From Oceanospirillales bacterium (GTDB taxonomy: Bacteria > Pseudomonadota > Gammaproteobacteria > Pseudomonadales > Endozoicomonadaceae): a stretch of 64,000 bases of DNA. Under the pieces are notes generated by a model that saw only the letters and a list, made by a program, of their open reading frames with translations, had not been told where the DNA came from and searched no databases. The stretch covers positions 1-64,000 of the forward strand of contig SIHQ01000001.1 in assembly GCA_004762125.1 (NCBI GenBank). Reading direction: 5' to 3'. Position 1 is the first letter of the stretch. Every line of letters begins with the position of its first letter. Positions 41,816 to 51,187 of the stretch are shown here, one piece after another. The translations under genes and the position numbers were made by a program.

Positions 41816-41857
41816 TATAAAAATAGAGTAACTATTAATTAATCAGTCACTCTATTT
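41816..41857 (-). terminator. Terminator between ubiB and hisI
   Basis: On the minus strand AAATAGAGTGACT (41857-41845) pairs with AGTTACTCTATTT (41833-41821), with one G-T pair and an 11-base loop. It runs into TTTTTATAA. It closes the ubiEJB operon before hisIE. Confidence 0.85.
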
Positions 41858-41920
41858 CTCTTTAAAACGGTTTCTCTTTAAAACACTCGTTCTTTAAGAC
41901 AATGGTTCTTTAAGACTGTT
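41858..41920. repeat. Four-copy 16-bp tandem repeat
   Basis: CTTTAAAAC, CTTTAAAAC, CTTTAAGAC and CTTTAAGAC begin at 41860, 41876, 41892 and 41908, an exact 16-bp period. The remaining bases of each unit are partly degenerate. The array fills the space between the ubiB stop and the terminator hairpin. Confidence 0.75.
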
Positions 41921-41930
41921 TCTGAAAATA

Positions 41931-43535
41931 TTACTTTCTGGCCAGAAACCAAACACCAACACAGGCCATAACCAACGCTTGCCAGTTTAACTGCTCAACC
42001 AATTCAGGTGCAGCCAGCAATACAACCGCTCCTAAAACCAGTGCAGTACCCAGCCATTTCATACGGCCAGCCTGACGCTCGGACTTCTCCTGCATCTCCA
42101 TCAGTTTTTGCTGATGGTTTGATAACTGCCTAACACCATCAATGGCCTGACGCGCTATCTGAGGCGCACTGAGCAACCAATCTGGTGCATTATCCTTGAT
42201 AGAACGACCAATACCACAAGGACTGATCTGATCACTCATCCACTTTTCAAGGAAGGGCTGAGCGGTTTCCCAGAGATCCAGCTCCGGATACAGCTGTCGC
42301 CCAAGACCTTCAACATTGAGCAGTGTCTTTTCCAACAAAACCAACTGTGGCTGAACTTCCATTTCAAAACGACGGGCAACCTGAAACAAGCGAACCAGAA
42401 CATGGCCAAAAGAGATATCTTTCAATGGTCGTTCAAAGATCGGTTCACAGACAGTACGAATAGCGGCTTCAAATTCGCCGACGGTTGTATCGGCTGGCAC
42501 CCAACCGGAATCTACATGAAGCTGAGCTACTTTGCGGTAGTCACGTTTGAAAAACGCCAGAAGATTACAAGCCAGATAATATTGATCTTCCGGCTCCATT
42601 GTTCCAACAATACCGCAGTCGATACCGATGTATTTAGGCTCTTTCGGATCTCTAATATCTACGAAGATATTGCCTGGGTGCATGTCAGCGTGAAAGAAAC
42701 GGTCACGAAACACCTGGGTGAAGAAAATTTCAACACCTCTGCCCGCCAGCCTTTTCATATCGGTACCCGCGGCTTTCAGAGTCTCAATATCTGAAACCGG
42801 TACGCCGTAAATACGCTCCATCACCATGACCTGCTTGCGGCAATAATCCCAATAAACCTGAGGAATAAAGAGTTCATCAGAGTTGAGAAAATTCCTACGC
42901 AATTGTGAGGTATTAGCTGCTTCTCTCAACAAGTCCAATTCATCAAGAATGGTCTTTTCATAATCTCTGACCACTTCAATCGGTCGCAGCCGTTTTGCTT
43001 CTCTGACCAGAGTAATGAGCACACGACTAAAGATGTACATTAGACGTATATCTTTTCCAATGACCTTCTCAATGCCAGGACGAATAACTTTGATGACAAC
43101 GTCTTCGCCAGAATGCAGCTTGGCGCTGTGAACCTGAGCGATGGATGCCGAGGCCATAGGTTCATGATCAAAGCGTGCAAAGAGCTCACCAACGGCTGCA
43201 CCCAGCTCTTTCTCAATAATAGCGACCGCTTGCTCTGCTGGAAAAGGTTCAACCTGATCCTGCAGTTTGGCCAATTCATTAGCGACATCATCAGGCAACA
43301 GATCACGACGAGTGGAAAGAATCTGACCAAATTTGATAAATATAGGTCCAAGGGATTCAAGGCTCTTACGGAGCCTTAAAGCTCGGGGAGCATTATTCCT
43401 GATGAAGTAGCGCCAAGGCAGCAAATAAATAAGCAGCCGTCCAAGAAAAGGCAGACGATCAATGTCTATTAAGTTGTCCAATCGATAACGGGCGATCGCA
43501 CTGATGATTTTGAGCAAACGGGTAAACTGCAACAC
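41931..43535 (-). CDS. ubiB: UbiB atypical kinase-like ubiquinone biosynthesis factor
   Basis: Inner-membrane ATPase of the UbiB/ADCK family needed for coenzyme Q synthesis. The 534 residues carry the family KxGQ motif ([16 protein letters not shown]), the A-rich loop [20 protein letters not shown], the catalytic [10 protein letters not shown] and IGIDCGIVG. Two C-terminal membrane helices (about 490-532) anchor it. The start is GTG at 43535, two bases after the ubiJ stop, with GGGAGAA upstream. It is the third gene of the conserved ubiE-ubiJ-ubiB operon. Confidence 0.96.
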   Translation of the reverse strand: MLQFTRLLKIISAIARYRLDNLIDIDRLPFLGRLLIYLLPWRYFIRNNAPRALRLRKSLESLGPIFIKFGQILSTRRDLLPDDVANELAKLQDQVEPFPAEQAVAIIEKELGAAVGELFARFDHEPMASASIAQVHSAKLHSGEDVVIKVIRPGIEKVIGKDIRLMYIFSRVLITLVREAKRLRPIEVVRDYEKTILDELDLLREAANTSQLRRNFLNSDELFIPQVYWDYCRKQVMVMERIYGVPVSDIETLKAAGTDMKRLAGRGVEIFFTQVFRDRFFHADMHPGNIFVDIRDPKEPKYIGIDCGIVGTMEPEDQYYLACNLLAFFKRDYRKVAQLHVDSGWVPADTTVGEFEAAIRTVCEPIFERPLKDISFGHVLVRLFQVARRFEMEVQPQLVLLEKTLLNVEGLGRQLYPELDLWETAQPFLEKWMSDQISPCGIGRSIKDNAPDWLLSAPQIARQAIDGVRQLSNHQQKLMEMQEKSERQAGRMKWLGTALVLGAVVLLAAPELVEQLNWQALVMACVGVWFLARK

Positions 43536-43536
43536 C

Positions 43537-44145
43537 CTATTCTCCCATTCCTTTTAGACGGTTCTGAATGGATTGATGCAGGCGATCCACGCCCTGACTC
43601 AAAGATTCCACTTCCTGATTAAATGCAGACAACTCAACTTTACTGGGAAGTAATTTAAGTTCCTGTTGTACATATTCTGTACTTGACTCAATACTGCGGT
43701 GAGTCGAAGTGGCCAATATACTCGACACAGAACGAATACCTTCCGCCAGGCCATGGCCGATAACCACTCCTGTTCGCCGACAAAGAACCGATTCCCAGTC
43801 TAGCGCCATATCTTCATGAGCTTTCTGTAATTGATTCAAAAGTGTCTCATCACCCACCACAGTCAATCCGGGAATCTGTGACCACTGATCACTTCGATCC
43901 ATCGCCAGCGCCATAAAAGCACTGGCCTTGCCTTCAAAACGGACATCCACAAGACCTTCATGCCAACCTGCACAGCGGACGCCAAGATCGTCCAGGAACA
44001 GATAACAGTGAAAGTCAGGGCTGTACTGCACCACCTCAACAATGGCACCATCGCACTGCTGCAATCGCTTTTTAGTCACTGGATCAAGATCCAGAACCTC
44101 GTTAATACGAGCTTCAAGAAAAGCCAGAAATGCTGTTTTGATCAT
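43537..44145 (-). CDS. ubiJ: Ubiquinone biosynthesis accessory factor UbiJ
   Basis: SCP2-domain lipid-binding protein that supports the soluble Ubi metabolon. The 202 residues have an N-terminal SCP2 fold (about 10-110, [19 protein letters not shown] and [13 protein letters not shown]). A helical C-terminal region follows, including the [14 protein letters not shown] segment and the coiled coil [22 protein letters not shown]. The ATG at 44145 follows GGGAGACGCAGG. The longer in-frame ORF to 44205 would run into the ubiE C-terminus and is rejected. It lies 22 bases downstream of ubiE. Confidence 0.93.
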   Translation of the reverse strand: MIKTAFLAFLEARINEVLDLDPVTKKRLQQCDGAIVEVVQYSPDFHCYLFLDDLGVRCAGWHEGLVDVRFEGKASAFMALAMDRSDQWSQIPGLTVVGDETLLNQLQKAHEDMALDWESVLCRRTGVVIGHGLAEGIRSVSSILATSTHRSIESSTEYVQQELKLLPSKVELSAFNQEVESLSQGVDRLHQSIQNRLKGMGE

Positions 44146-44167
44146 CAGCCTGCGTCTCCCGCAACGA

Positions 44168-44929
44168 TTAAGGCTTGATACCCTTATGAAGCGCGACAAT
44201 ACCACCGGTCATATTGTGGTATGTAGTATTCACAAAGCCGGCCTCTTTCATCATGGCTTCCAGAGTATCCTGATCCGGATGCTGGCGAATGCTTTCAGCG
44301 AGGTATTTATAACTTTCAGAGTCACCAGCCACCCATTTACCCATAGCAGGCAAGAGACTGAAGGAATAGACATCGTAGGCTTTGGTCAGCAACGGGTTAC
44401 GCGTTTTAGAAAACTCTAGTACCAAAAGACGACCGCCCGGCTTGAGTACACGACACATAGAACGCAGAGCTTCTGCCTTATCTGTCACATTACGCAGGCC
44501 AAAGGCAATGGTAATACAATCAAAGGTATTATCCGGGAAAGGCAGCTTTTCAGCGTTCGCCTGAACATACTCAACATTGCCTACCACGCCACTATCGATC
44601 AGTTTGTCACGACCGACTTTCAGCATAGAGTCGTTAATGTCAGCCAGCACTACTCTGCCCGTTTCACCCACAATTCGAGAGAACTTTTTGGTCAGATCTC
44701 CAGTGCCACCCGCAATATCCAGCACCTGATGCCCTTTTCGAACCGCAGATAACTCGATGGTAAAACGTTTCCAGAGACGATGAACTCCCATGGACATAAA
44801 GTCATTCATTAGGTCATAGCTGGCGGCTACCGAGTGAAAAACACCCGCAACCAGTTTTTCTTTTTCATCGGGCTCTACATCGGTAAAGCCAAAATGTGTT
44901 TTGTCCTGATCCCTTACACGTTCGGTCAT
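44168..44929 (-). CDS. ubiE: Ubiquinone/menaquinone C-methyltransferase
   Basis: SAM-dependent C-methylation of the quinone ring in ubiquinone (and demethylmenaquinone) synthesis. The 253 residues include [33 protein letters not shown], motif [42 protein letters not shown] and [10 protein letters not shown]. The ATG at 44929 is chosen because AGGGGAAC precedes it and [14 protein letters not shown] matches the family start. In-frame ATG 44950 and the 44971 start are rejected. It is the first gene of the ubiEJB operon. Confidence 0.96.
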   Translation of the reverse strand: MTERVRDQDKTHFGFTDVEPDEKEKLVAGVFHSVAASYDLMNDFMSMGVHRLWKRFTIELSAVRKGHQVLDIAGGTGDLTKKFSRIVGETGRVVLADINDSMLKVGRDKLIDSGVVGNVEYVQANAEKLPFPDNTFDCITIAFGLRNVTDKAEALRSMCRVLKPGGRLLVLEFSKTRNPLLTKAYDVYSFSLLPAMGKWVAGDSESYKYLAESIRQHPDQDTLEAMMKEAGFVNTTYHNMTGGIVALHKGIKP

Positions 44930-45084
44930 CAAGTTCCCCTGTCGATTCATTAAAGCAATCCAACCGCTCACCGTTGAAACGGAAATATTGGTTTAATGAA
45001 CATTCCGGCAGCTGTGAAAACACTGGATCAAGTGCGAGGTGTATTGTAATGGGATTTGGCAGCGGGGTAAAAAAAGAGTTGGAA

Positions 45085-45107
45085 AGGCTTCATTTAAACT
45101 GAAGCCT
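45085..45107 (-). terminator. Probable terminator of the KAS III gene
   Basis: AGGCTTCA / TGAAGCCT form an 8-bp stem with a 7-base loop, 20 bases past the stop. On the minus strand the stem is followed by TTTCC and, further on, a seven-T run. Confidence 0.6.
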
Positions 45108-45127
45108 CTCCCTGAACCAGATCGGTT

Positions 45128-46252
45128 TTAGCGTTTTTTAACCATCACGCTACCGATTGAGTAACCGGCGCCAAAGGAGCAAATGACACCATAGTCACCT
45201 GCTGACAGATCGGCGGAATATTTGTGAAAAGCAATCACAGAACCAGCAGAGCTGGTGTTAGCGTACTCATCGAGAATAACCGGAGCCTGCCCTGCTTCCG
45301 GATCTTTACCCAGAACCCTTCGGGCGATTAACTGATTCATACTGAGATTAGCTTGATGCAACCAGAGTCTGGTCAACTGATCAGAAGACAGTCGAAGCTC
45401 GTCCAGATGCCCGGTAATAATACTGGCAACCTGAGGACAGACTTCCTTGAACACCTTGCGGCCATTTTGTACAAACAGCTTGTCCGTATTGCCCTCTCCA
45501 CTTTCATCCGCACGATTCAGAAAACCGAAATTATTACGAATATTGCTGGAGAACTGAGTCCAGAGTTTACAGCCAATAATATCGAAACCTTCTTTCTCAC
45601 TCGCAATATCACTGGCTTCAATCACTACGGCGGTACAAGCATCACCAAAAATAAAGTGGCTGTCACGGTCGCGGAAGTTAAGATGGGCTGAAGTAATTTC
45701 AGGGTTGAGTACCAACACTCGCTTGGCACTGCCACTCAAGATAGCATCAGCGGCGGTTTTGATAGCGAACGTCGCCGATGAACAGGCAACATTCATATCA
45801 TAGGCGTAACCAGATGTTCCCAAGTAGTGCTGAATTTCAATAGAAATGGCTGGGTAAGCACGCTGAAGATTCGAACAACCAACAACTAGAAAATCGATAT
45901 CGCCAGGTTCAACACCCGCTTTATCAAGAGCCTCTTTCGCCGCAGACAATGCCATTTCACACTGAACTGACATTTCCTCATCGGCTCTTTCCGGAATACG
46001 AGGAATCATTCGCTCAGGATTAAGAACACCCTCCTTATCCATCACATAGCGACTACGAATGCCTGAGGCTTTTTCTATGAAAGCACTGCTGGATTCAGGA
46101 ATAGATTCTTTCTCACCAGCTTCGATAGCCACTGAATTTTTCGCATTCTCAGACTGAGCCCATGCATTGTAGCTGGCAACCAACTCATCATTGCTGATCG
46201 CATTGGGAGGGGTATACAGACCGGTACCGGTAATAATTGCAGAAACTGCCAT
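45128..46252 (-). CDS. 3-oxoacyl-ACP synthase III family protein
   Basis: Thiolase-fold condensing enzyme that starts or feeds fatty-acid chains. The 374 residues carry the full KAS III triad: C157 (VACSSATF), H299 (LHQAN) and N332 (YANTSSAGS). FIFGDACTAVVIE and the glycine-rich end CSFGAGYSIGSVMV are also present. It is longer than housekeeping FabH (about 317). It resembles the long KAS III type represented by Pseudomonas PA3286, which channels acyl-CoA into fatty-acid synthesis; that assignment is inference. The ATG at 46252 follows GAGGCAGG. It stands alone, away from a fab cluster, downstream of the OGFr-NADAR gene on the same strand. Confidence 0.88.
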   Translation of the reverse strand: MAVSAIITGTGLYTPPNAISNDELVASYNAWAQSENAKNSVAIEAGEKESIPESSSAFIEKASGIRSRYVMDKEGVLNPERMIPRIPERADEEMSVQCEMALSAAKEALDKAGVEPGDIDFLVVGCSNLQRAYPAISIEIQHYLGTSGYAYDMNVACSSATFAIKTAADAILSGSAKRVLVLNPEITSAHLNFRDRDSHFIFGDACTAVVIEASDIASEKEGFDIIGCKLWTQFSSNIRNNFGFLNRADESGEGNTDKLFVQNGRKVFKEVCPQVASIITGHLDELRLSSDQLTRLWLHQANLSMNQLIARRVLGKDPEAGQAPVILDEYANTSSAGSVIAFHKYSADLSAGDYGVICSFGAGYSIGSVMVKKR

Positions 46253-46353
46253 GCCTGCCTCGACCACTGAATGTTGTAATTATGATAGTGGTCATCCTAT
46301 AACAGCGTCTCTTGTAAAAAAACCTTAACAATCAATTGAGATAAACAAGTGTT

Positions 46354-48246
46354 TCATAACAGGCCAGCCCTTATTTCATCTCTTACCTGCATCAACATAT
46401 AACCCAGTTTATTCAATCCACCTTTATTTCCGCCGTATCCCCAGTAAGAATCACGATCTGAAGATTCGACCAGAACTTTATTCCCTGTATTTTCCAGCAA
46501 CCTTCTGAACTGCTGGTTCTGTTTCGCTTTTTCCCTGAGAGCCTCAAGCATGAATTTTTCCTTAACCTGAGGCCAGTCGGATCTGGGCTGATTTCCGGGC
46601 TCTCGAGTGAAAGCAAATGCTTCTCTTGCTGTTACTTTACCCCTAACCTGCTCCTGTTTACCTTGATCCGTGTATTTCATTGCCTGAAAATAGTGCTCTG
46701 TAGTACGCCAGTTCCTATCACCAATTTTCAGTTTCAGATCACCTGCTCCATTCCAAAAATTGGTGAATTCGTAGCAAGCTTCATTGCTGTTATAAAAATC
46801 CTGCCGCAGTCTTCTATCCGCAAAAGCTGGATACGGGTGGCTCTTTGCATAAGTGTCATAGTCCCTGACCGTTTTTATACTTTCTCCGGTATCTTTTGAA
46901 AAATGTACTCGCTGGCTATTTCTTCGCTTTTCGATCGCTTCTGACCAGAAGATATTAAGTGGCGCACCTTGCTCACGGCGATGTTGCTGAAGTGTTCTTT
47001 CCAGATTTGCAGCAGCGTTTTCATACCCACATTCCATAAGAAAATTCAGAACACGAGTAACCCGTTGATGATTATGATCATTGTCATGAAGTGCCCATTT
47101 CTCATGAGCTGCCTTTTTCATGGGGTTAACTTCAATAGAATCACCCGTTCGGGTACAGCCCCAGAAATCGAGCATTCGATCCAGTGATTGTAATACCTGT
47201 CGTTGAAGCGCTGGATTCTGTTGAACACTAACCACCATTTCATCAGTCAATAGTGGTGCAGTGTCATTAAATGGAGATACATGGCGGTTAGGAAAGAGCA
47301 GCTGAATATAATCATGTTCAGCCTCCAGATGATCCGCATCCAGCTGCATTACATTATTGTGGGTCCACTTTTGTCCCGAAACCAGAGTGTCACTCTTATT
47401 GTAAAAATCCAGCCATCCTGCGGAGGTCATCTGTTCTGCTTTGAATGGTTTAACAGGCTTCGTCCTTACGGGCTGAACGACAGGTACTCGCTGTGGTTCA
47501 GCCCGTGTAGGATTGTATACAAAGCCTGATTCCAGCTTTCCTGCAATGTCCTGAAAGTACTTGGTTTCAACAATAGATACAGGTGAATGACCTGGCAGCC
47601 TGACCGGTTCATTCACTTTTACTAAATCTAGTTTTACTGAAGAGGCACTCAATCTCACAGGTGTTACGTCAACATCACGACTTTTCAACAACGACTCGCT
47701 ATAAATAATTCCGTCCATGGCCTGATTCGTACGGACTTTCAGACCCTCAACTATTTCTCTTGAAGGTGCCAGCTCGCTGACTCTGACTTTCAATTCATTG
47801 GACTGTTCGACTTCAAAGGTGTCCACTGAATGCACCTGACCCTCTTCATCCACATAATGAATATCGAAGGGCAATTTTTCATAGCTAGCGGCATTCGGAT
47901 TTTTCAGAAACTCGACGAGCTCCCTGTAATGGCTATACAGGTATTGCTGACCCAGAAGATTTTCCATAGTCAGGCAGGCCGCCTGATAACCTCTCAAAAG
48001 ATCGTTATTATTTATATCATCAGGATTAAGGATCGGCTTAACTGTACTCGACTTGGCTTTTCTCTCAGAGAGTCTTGTACTGCTTTGTCTTCCATTACCT
48101 GTTGGCGATACTCTTGTTACCGGCGGTTTTTCAGGCTTTGACGAATCTGGTATTGAAGAGTCTGGTATTGAAGAGTCTGCTGGTAGTTTACCGGCACCTA
48201 ACGGGCTTGAGCCAGAAGGTGGTATTGAGCCTGAACCCCTTTCCAT
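46354..48246 (-). CDS. OGFr-domain / NADAR-domain fusion protein
   Basis: A 630-residue protein joining two recognisable domains. Residues 1-75 are Ser/Pro-rich and look disordered, with a short SSIPD repeat. Residues 82-270 match nothing I know. Residues 275-425 match the conserved domain of opioid growth factor receptor: LEAEHDYIQLLFPNR, NDTAPLLT, RMLDFWG and HNHQRVTRVLNFLMECGYE correspond to human HSYIQWLFPLR, AKPLT, ELMLGFYG and HNNLRITRILKSLGELGLE. Residues 483-627 are a NADAR (YbiA-like) domain with TEHYFQAMKY (catalytic-type glutamate E517) and SYWGYGGNKGGLNKLGYMLM. NADAR enzymes hydrolyse N-glycosidic bonds, including ADP-ribose adducts. The role here is unknown. There is no signal peptide or membrane helix. 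It lies between ppc and the KAS III gene, with its own start after the ppc terminator. Confidence 0.85.
   Translation of the reverse strand: MERGSGSIPPSGSSPLGAGKLPADSSIPDSSIPDSSKPEKPPVTRVSPTGNGRQSSTRLSERKAKSSTVKPILNPDDINNNDLLRGYQAACLTMENLLGQQYLYSHYRELVEFLKNPNAASYEKLPFDIHYVDEEGQVHSVDTFEVEQSNELKVRVSELAPSREIVEGLKVRTNQAMDGIIYSESLLKSRDVDVTPVRLSASSVKLDLVKVNEPVRLPGHSPVSIVETKYFQDIAGKLESGFVYNPTRAEPQRVPVVQPVRTKPVKPFKAEQMTSAGWLDFYNKSDTLVSGQKWTHNNVMQLDADHLEAEHDYIQLLFPNRHVSPFNDTAPLLTDEMVVSVQQNPALQRQVLQSLDRMLDFWGCTRTGDSIEVNPMKKAAHEKWALHDNDHNHQRVTRVLNFLMECGYENAAANLERTLQQHRREQGAPLNIFWSEAIEKRRNSQRVHFSKDTGESIKTVRDYDTYAKSHPYPAFADRRLRQDFYNSNEACYEFTNFWNGAGDLKLKIGDRNWRTTEHYFQAMKYTDQGKQEQVRGKVTAREAFAFTREPGNQPRSDWPQVKEKFMLEALREKAKQNQQFRRLLENTGNKVLVESSDRDSYWGYGGNKGGLNKLGYMLMQVRDEIRAGLL
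48146..48175. repeat. 15-bp tandem repeat in the OGFr-NADAR gene
   Basis: TCTGGTATTGAAGAG occurs twice head to tail at 48146-48160 and 48161-48175, with a partial third unit on each side. On the minus strand it encodes the repeated pentapeptide SSIPD in the disordered N-terminus, a site prone to slippage. Confidence 0.85.
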
Positions 48247-48296
48247 AACAAGTATCCTGGATTTGAATACCTGTTTTATCGGCCTTATGCCCGATA

Positions 48297-48321
48297 CAAA
48301 AAGCCCGCTAAAAAGGCGGGC
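48297..48321 (-). terminator. Rho-independent terminator of ppc
   Basis: GCCCGC / GCGGGC stem (48303-48321), with extra T-A pairs possible in the loop, is followed on the minus strand by TTTTTGT. It lies 36 bases past the ppc stop and just before the OGFr-NADAR gene. Confidence 0.9.
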
Positions 48322-48356
48322 CAGTTACTATCAATTTTATTTATCGCTGAACCGTT

Positions 48357-50990
48357 TTAGCCCGTGTTTCTCATTCCAGCAGCAATACCGGCAACAGTGA
48401 TCATCAACGCCTGCTCGATATTGTCACAATCCTGACCTTCTTCGGTATGACGAACCCGATACAGCAGTTCTGCCTGAAGTACATTAAGCGGATCTGTGTA
48501 GGGATTACGCAGTGCAATCGCCAGTTTGTTTTGCGGATGGCCAGACATCAGTTCCTCACCACCTTTAAGATCCAGTAATGTTTGCACGGCCTGATTCAGC
48601 TGGCTGCGCAGCTTTATGCCCAGGTACTGAAGCTCAGAAGGAACCAGTCGATCTTCATAATATTCCGCCAGCTTGACGTCGGTCTTCATAAAGACCATTT
48701 CCAGCATTTCCAAGCGAGCCTTAAAAAAGGGCCAACTGGTCATCATCTCTTCAAGGGTTTCTTTTTGGTTGTTCTCCAGAGCATTCTTCAGGGCAACACC
48801 ACAACCCAACCAGGCAGGCAACATCAAACGAATCTGGGTCCAGGCAAAAATCCATGGAATAGCTCTAAGGCTTTCCACGCCACCATTCGGATTACGTTTG
48901 GCCGGGCGGGAACCCAGAGGTAATTTTGCCAGTTCTTGCTCTGGTGTCACTGCACGAAAATAAGGAACAAAATCCTCTTCGTCCCGAACCATACCTCTAT
49001 AGGTTTGCAGAGAGTCTTCAGCCAACTGGTCCATCATGTCTCGCCAGCTCTGCTTAGGAACCGGAGGAGGCAGCAAAGTAGCCTCTAAGGTAGCGCTGGC
49101 ATAAAGCATCAGGCTATTAATAGCCACATCAGGGAAACCAAATTTGAAGCGAATCATTTCCCCCTGCTCTGTTACACGCAGCTTATTGTTCATAGAGCCT
49201 GGTGGTTGAGAAAGAATCGCAGAGTGCGCAGGGCCGCCCCCACGACCAATAGTACCGCCACGGCCATGGAATAGAGTCAATTTAACATCGCCCTTACGGC
49301 AAACCTCGGTCACCTCTTCCATAGCTCGATATTGAGCCCAACCTGCAGCCATCCAACCTGCATCCTTGGCAGAATCAGAGTAACCAATCATCACCATCTG
49401 GCCGCCATGGCAATAACCACGATACCAAGGCAAAGTCATCAGGGATTCAATACAGTTGCTGGCACCATCCAGCGCCCTTAGAGTTTCGAACAGAGGTGCA
49501 ATGGGCATCGCAAAATCAACACCACATTCTTTCAGCAACAGCGCAACAGCCAGAACATCCGATGGTTCGTAGGCCATGGAGATAACATACGCACCTAGAG
49601 CCTGCTGGCCCTCACTGGCAACCGCCTTACAAGTATTAATAACTTCCTGAACGTTAGCTGACGGCTTCCAGTTATTAGGTAACAGTGGACGTGGATTCTG
49701 CAGTTCATTCAGCAGAAATGTCTGACGCTCACTTTCATCCCAACTTTGATAGTCACCCATACCAAGGGCACGGGTCAGTTCACTGAGAGCTTCTGTATGA
49801 CGTTCCGCTTCCTGACGAACATCCAGTTTGATCAGAGTCAGACCAAAACTGTGGGCACGACGAATCATATCCAACAGCGGGCCATCAGCAACCACTCCTA
49901 AACCAATGTCGTGCAGAGAGCGATAACAGAGTTCCAGTGGTTCAACCAGATCTCTCTGATTCGATAAAATATCTGAAGCATCTGGCAGTTCAACCAGCGT
50001 ACGCTCACACCAACTACGGGTATGACGTAATCTTTCTCTGAGTTGTTTCAGGATCGCGCGATAGGGTTCACGACAATCGCCAATCACACCTTTCATTTCA
50101 TCGCTGCATTCGCTTATGGAAAGCTCACCAATAAGCGGTTTCAGATCTCTCAGATAGAGATCTGCTGCCATCCAGCGGCTGAGCAGCAATACTTCTCTGG
50201 TCACTTCAGCGGTAACAAACGGGTTCCCGTCACGGTCCCCGCCCATCCAGGAGGAGAAACGAACAGGTACCGCATCCAATGGCAAACCGACACCGGTATG
50301 TTCGATCAGTCGTTCGTCCATCGCCCGAACAAAATCAGGAACCGCGCTCCAGAGTGAGTGTTCGATAGTAGCAAAGCCACCTTTCGCTTCATCTACTGGA
50401 GTAGGACGCTGGGTTCTGAATTCATAGGTATGCCATGCTTGGGAAACCAGTTGACGAAGTCGGTCTTCCAGACGAGCTTTCTCTCGATAGTCCAGATTTT
50501 CAACGTCCATACGTTGAAGACATTCGAAAATAGATTCATGTTTTTGAATAAGAGTACGTCGACTGACTTCTGTCGGATGAGCTGTCAGCACCAGTTCCAT
50601 ATCCAGCTCAGCAACACTGGAAGCGATCTGCTCTTTGCTGAATCCTTTATTTTTCAAGCTGACCATTAGCTCATCAAAATGATCTGGAATACAGAAGTCT
50701 TCTTCCTGATTTTTTGCAACACTATCGTACTGCTCTGCCAGATTAGCCAAGCTCAGGAAGTGGCTGAACGCTCGGGTAACAGGAACCAGTTCATCGTCAG
50801 ATAAATTCTGCAATTGATCCAGCAGCACTTCACGGCCATCATCACTACCAGCTCTGGCAGCTTTGGATACCTGCCTAATGCTTTCAATCCGGTTGAAAAA
50901 TTCCTCTCCATGATGCTCCTTGATGGTATTACCCAACAGGGTCCCAAGAAGATTTACATTTCGACGCAGATTCGCCTTGCTGTCCGACAT
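48357..50990 (-). CDS. ppc: Phosphoenolpyruvate carboxylase
   Basis: Adds bicarbonate to PEP to make oxaloacetate, the main anaplerotic reaction. The 877 residues include the catalytic VLTAHPTEVSRRTL and SSWMGGDRDGNPFVT. MIGYSDSAKDAGWMAAGWAQY and the glycine-rich LTLFHGRGGTIGRGGGPAH follow. The protein ends at the conserved MRNTG. Length matches the E. coli enzyme (883). An extended -10 candidate lies about 130 bases upstream. It closes with a strong terminator. Confidence 0.98.
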   Translation of the reverse strand: MSDSKANLRRNVNLLGTLLGNTIKEHHGEEFFNRIESIRQVSKAARAGSDDGREVLLDQLQNLSDDELVPVTRAFSHFLSLANLAEQYDSVAKNQEEDFCIPDHFDELMVSLKNKGFSKEQIASSVAELDMELVLTAHPTEVSRRTLIQKHESIFECLQRMDVENLDYREKARLEDRLRQLVSQAWHTYEFRTQRPTPVDEAKGGFATIEHSLWSAVPDFVRAMDERLIEHTGVGLPLDAVPVRFSSWMGGDRDGNPFVTAEVTREVLLLSRWMAADLYLRDLKPLIGELSISECSDEMKGVIGDCREPYRAILKQLRERLRHTRSWCERTLVELPDASDILSNQRDLVEPLELCYRSLHDIGLGVVADGPLLDMIRRAHSFGLTLIKLDVRQEAERHTEALSELTRALGMGDYQSWDESERQTFLLNELQNPRPLLPNNWKPSANVQEVINTCKAVASEGQQALGAYVISMAYEPSDVLAVALLLKECGVDFAMPIAPLFETLRALDGASNCIESLMTLPWYRGYCHGGQMVMIGYSDSAKDAGWMAAGWAQYRAMEEVTEVCRKGDVKLTLFHGRGGTIGRGGGPAHSAILSQPPGSMNNKLRVTEQGEMIRFKFGFPDVAINSLMLYASATLEATLLPPPVPKQSWRDMMDQLAEDSLQTYRGMVRDEEDFVPYFRAVTPEQELAKLPLGSRPAKRNPNGGVESLRAIPWIFAWTQIRLMLPAWLGCGVALKNALENNQKETLEEMMTSWPFFKARLEMLEMVFMKTDVKLAEYYEDRLVPSELQYLGIKLRSQLNQAVQTLLDLKGGEELMSGHPQNKLAIALRNPYTDPLNVLQAELLYRVRHTEEGQDCDNIEQALMITVAGIAAGMRNTG

Positions 50991-51117
50991 AGCTTTAACT
51001 TCCTGATCTCGTTCTATTACCGGCTAACCGAAGAGACTGGGTGCAGTTTCACGGAGCCTTTCTGGAGAGAAGCACTTACGATATAAAAACCGACAATGCC
51101 CTTCGGAAAATACTGAG

Positions 51118-51126
51118 ACTATACCA
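51118..51126 (-). promoter_or_regulatory. Candidate extended -10 promoter of ppc
   Basis: Minus-strand TGGTATAGT matches TGnTATAAT with one change. There is no good -35 at the usual distance. It lies about 128 bases upstream of the ppc start codon. Confidence 0.35.
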
Positions 51127-51187
51127 AAGCTTTTCGTTAAAAAAGCCTTCACAAAACAGGACTATTAATTGCAAATAAAGACTTATT

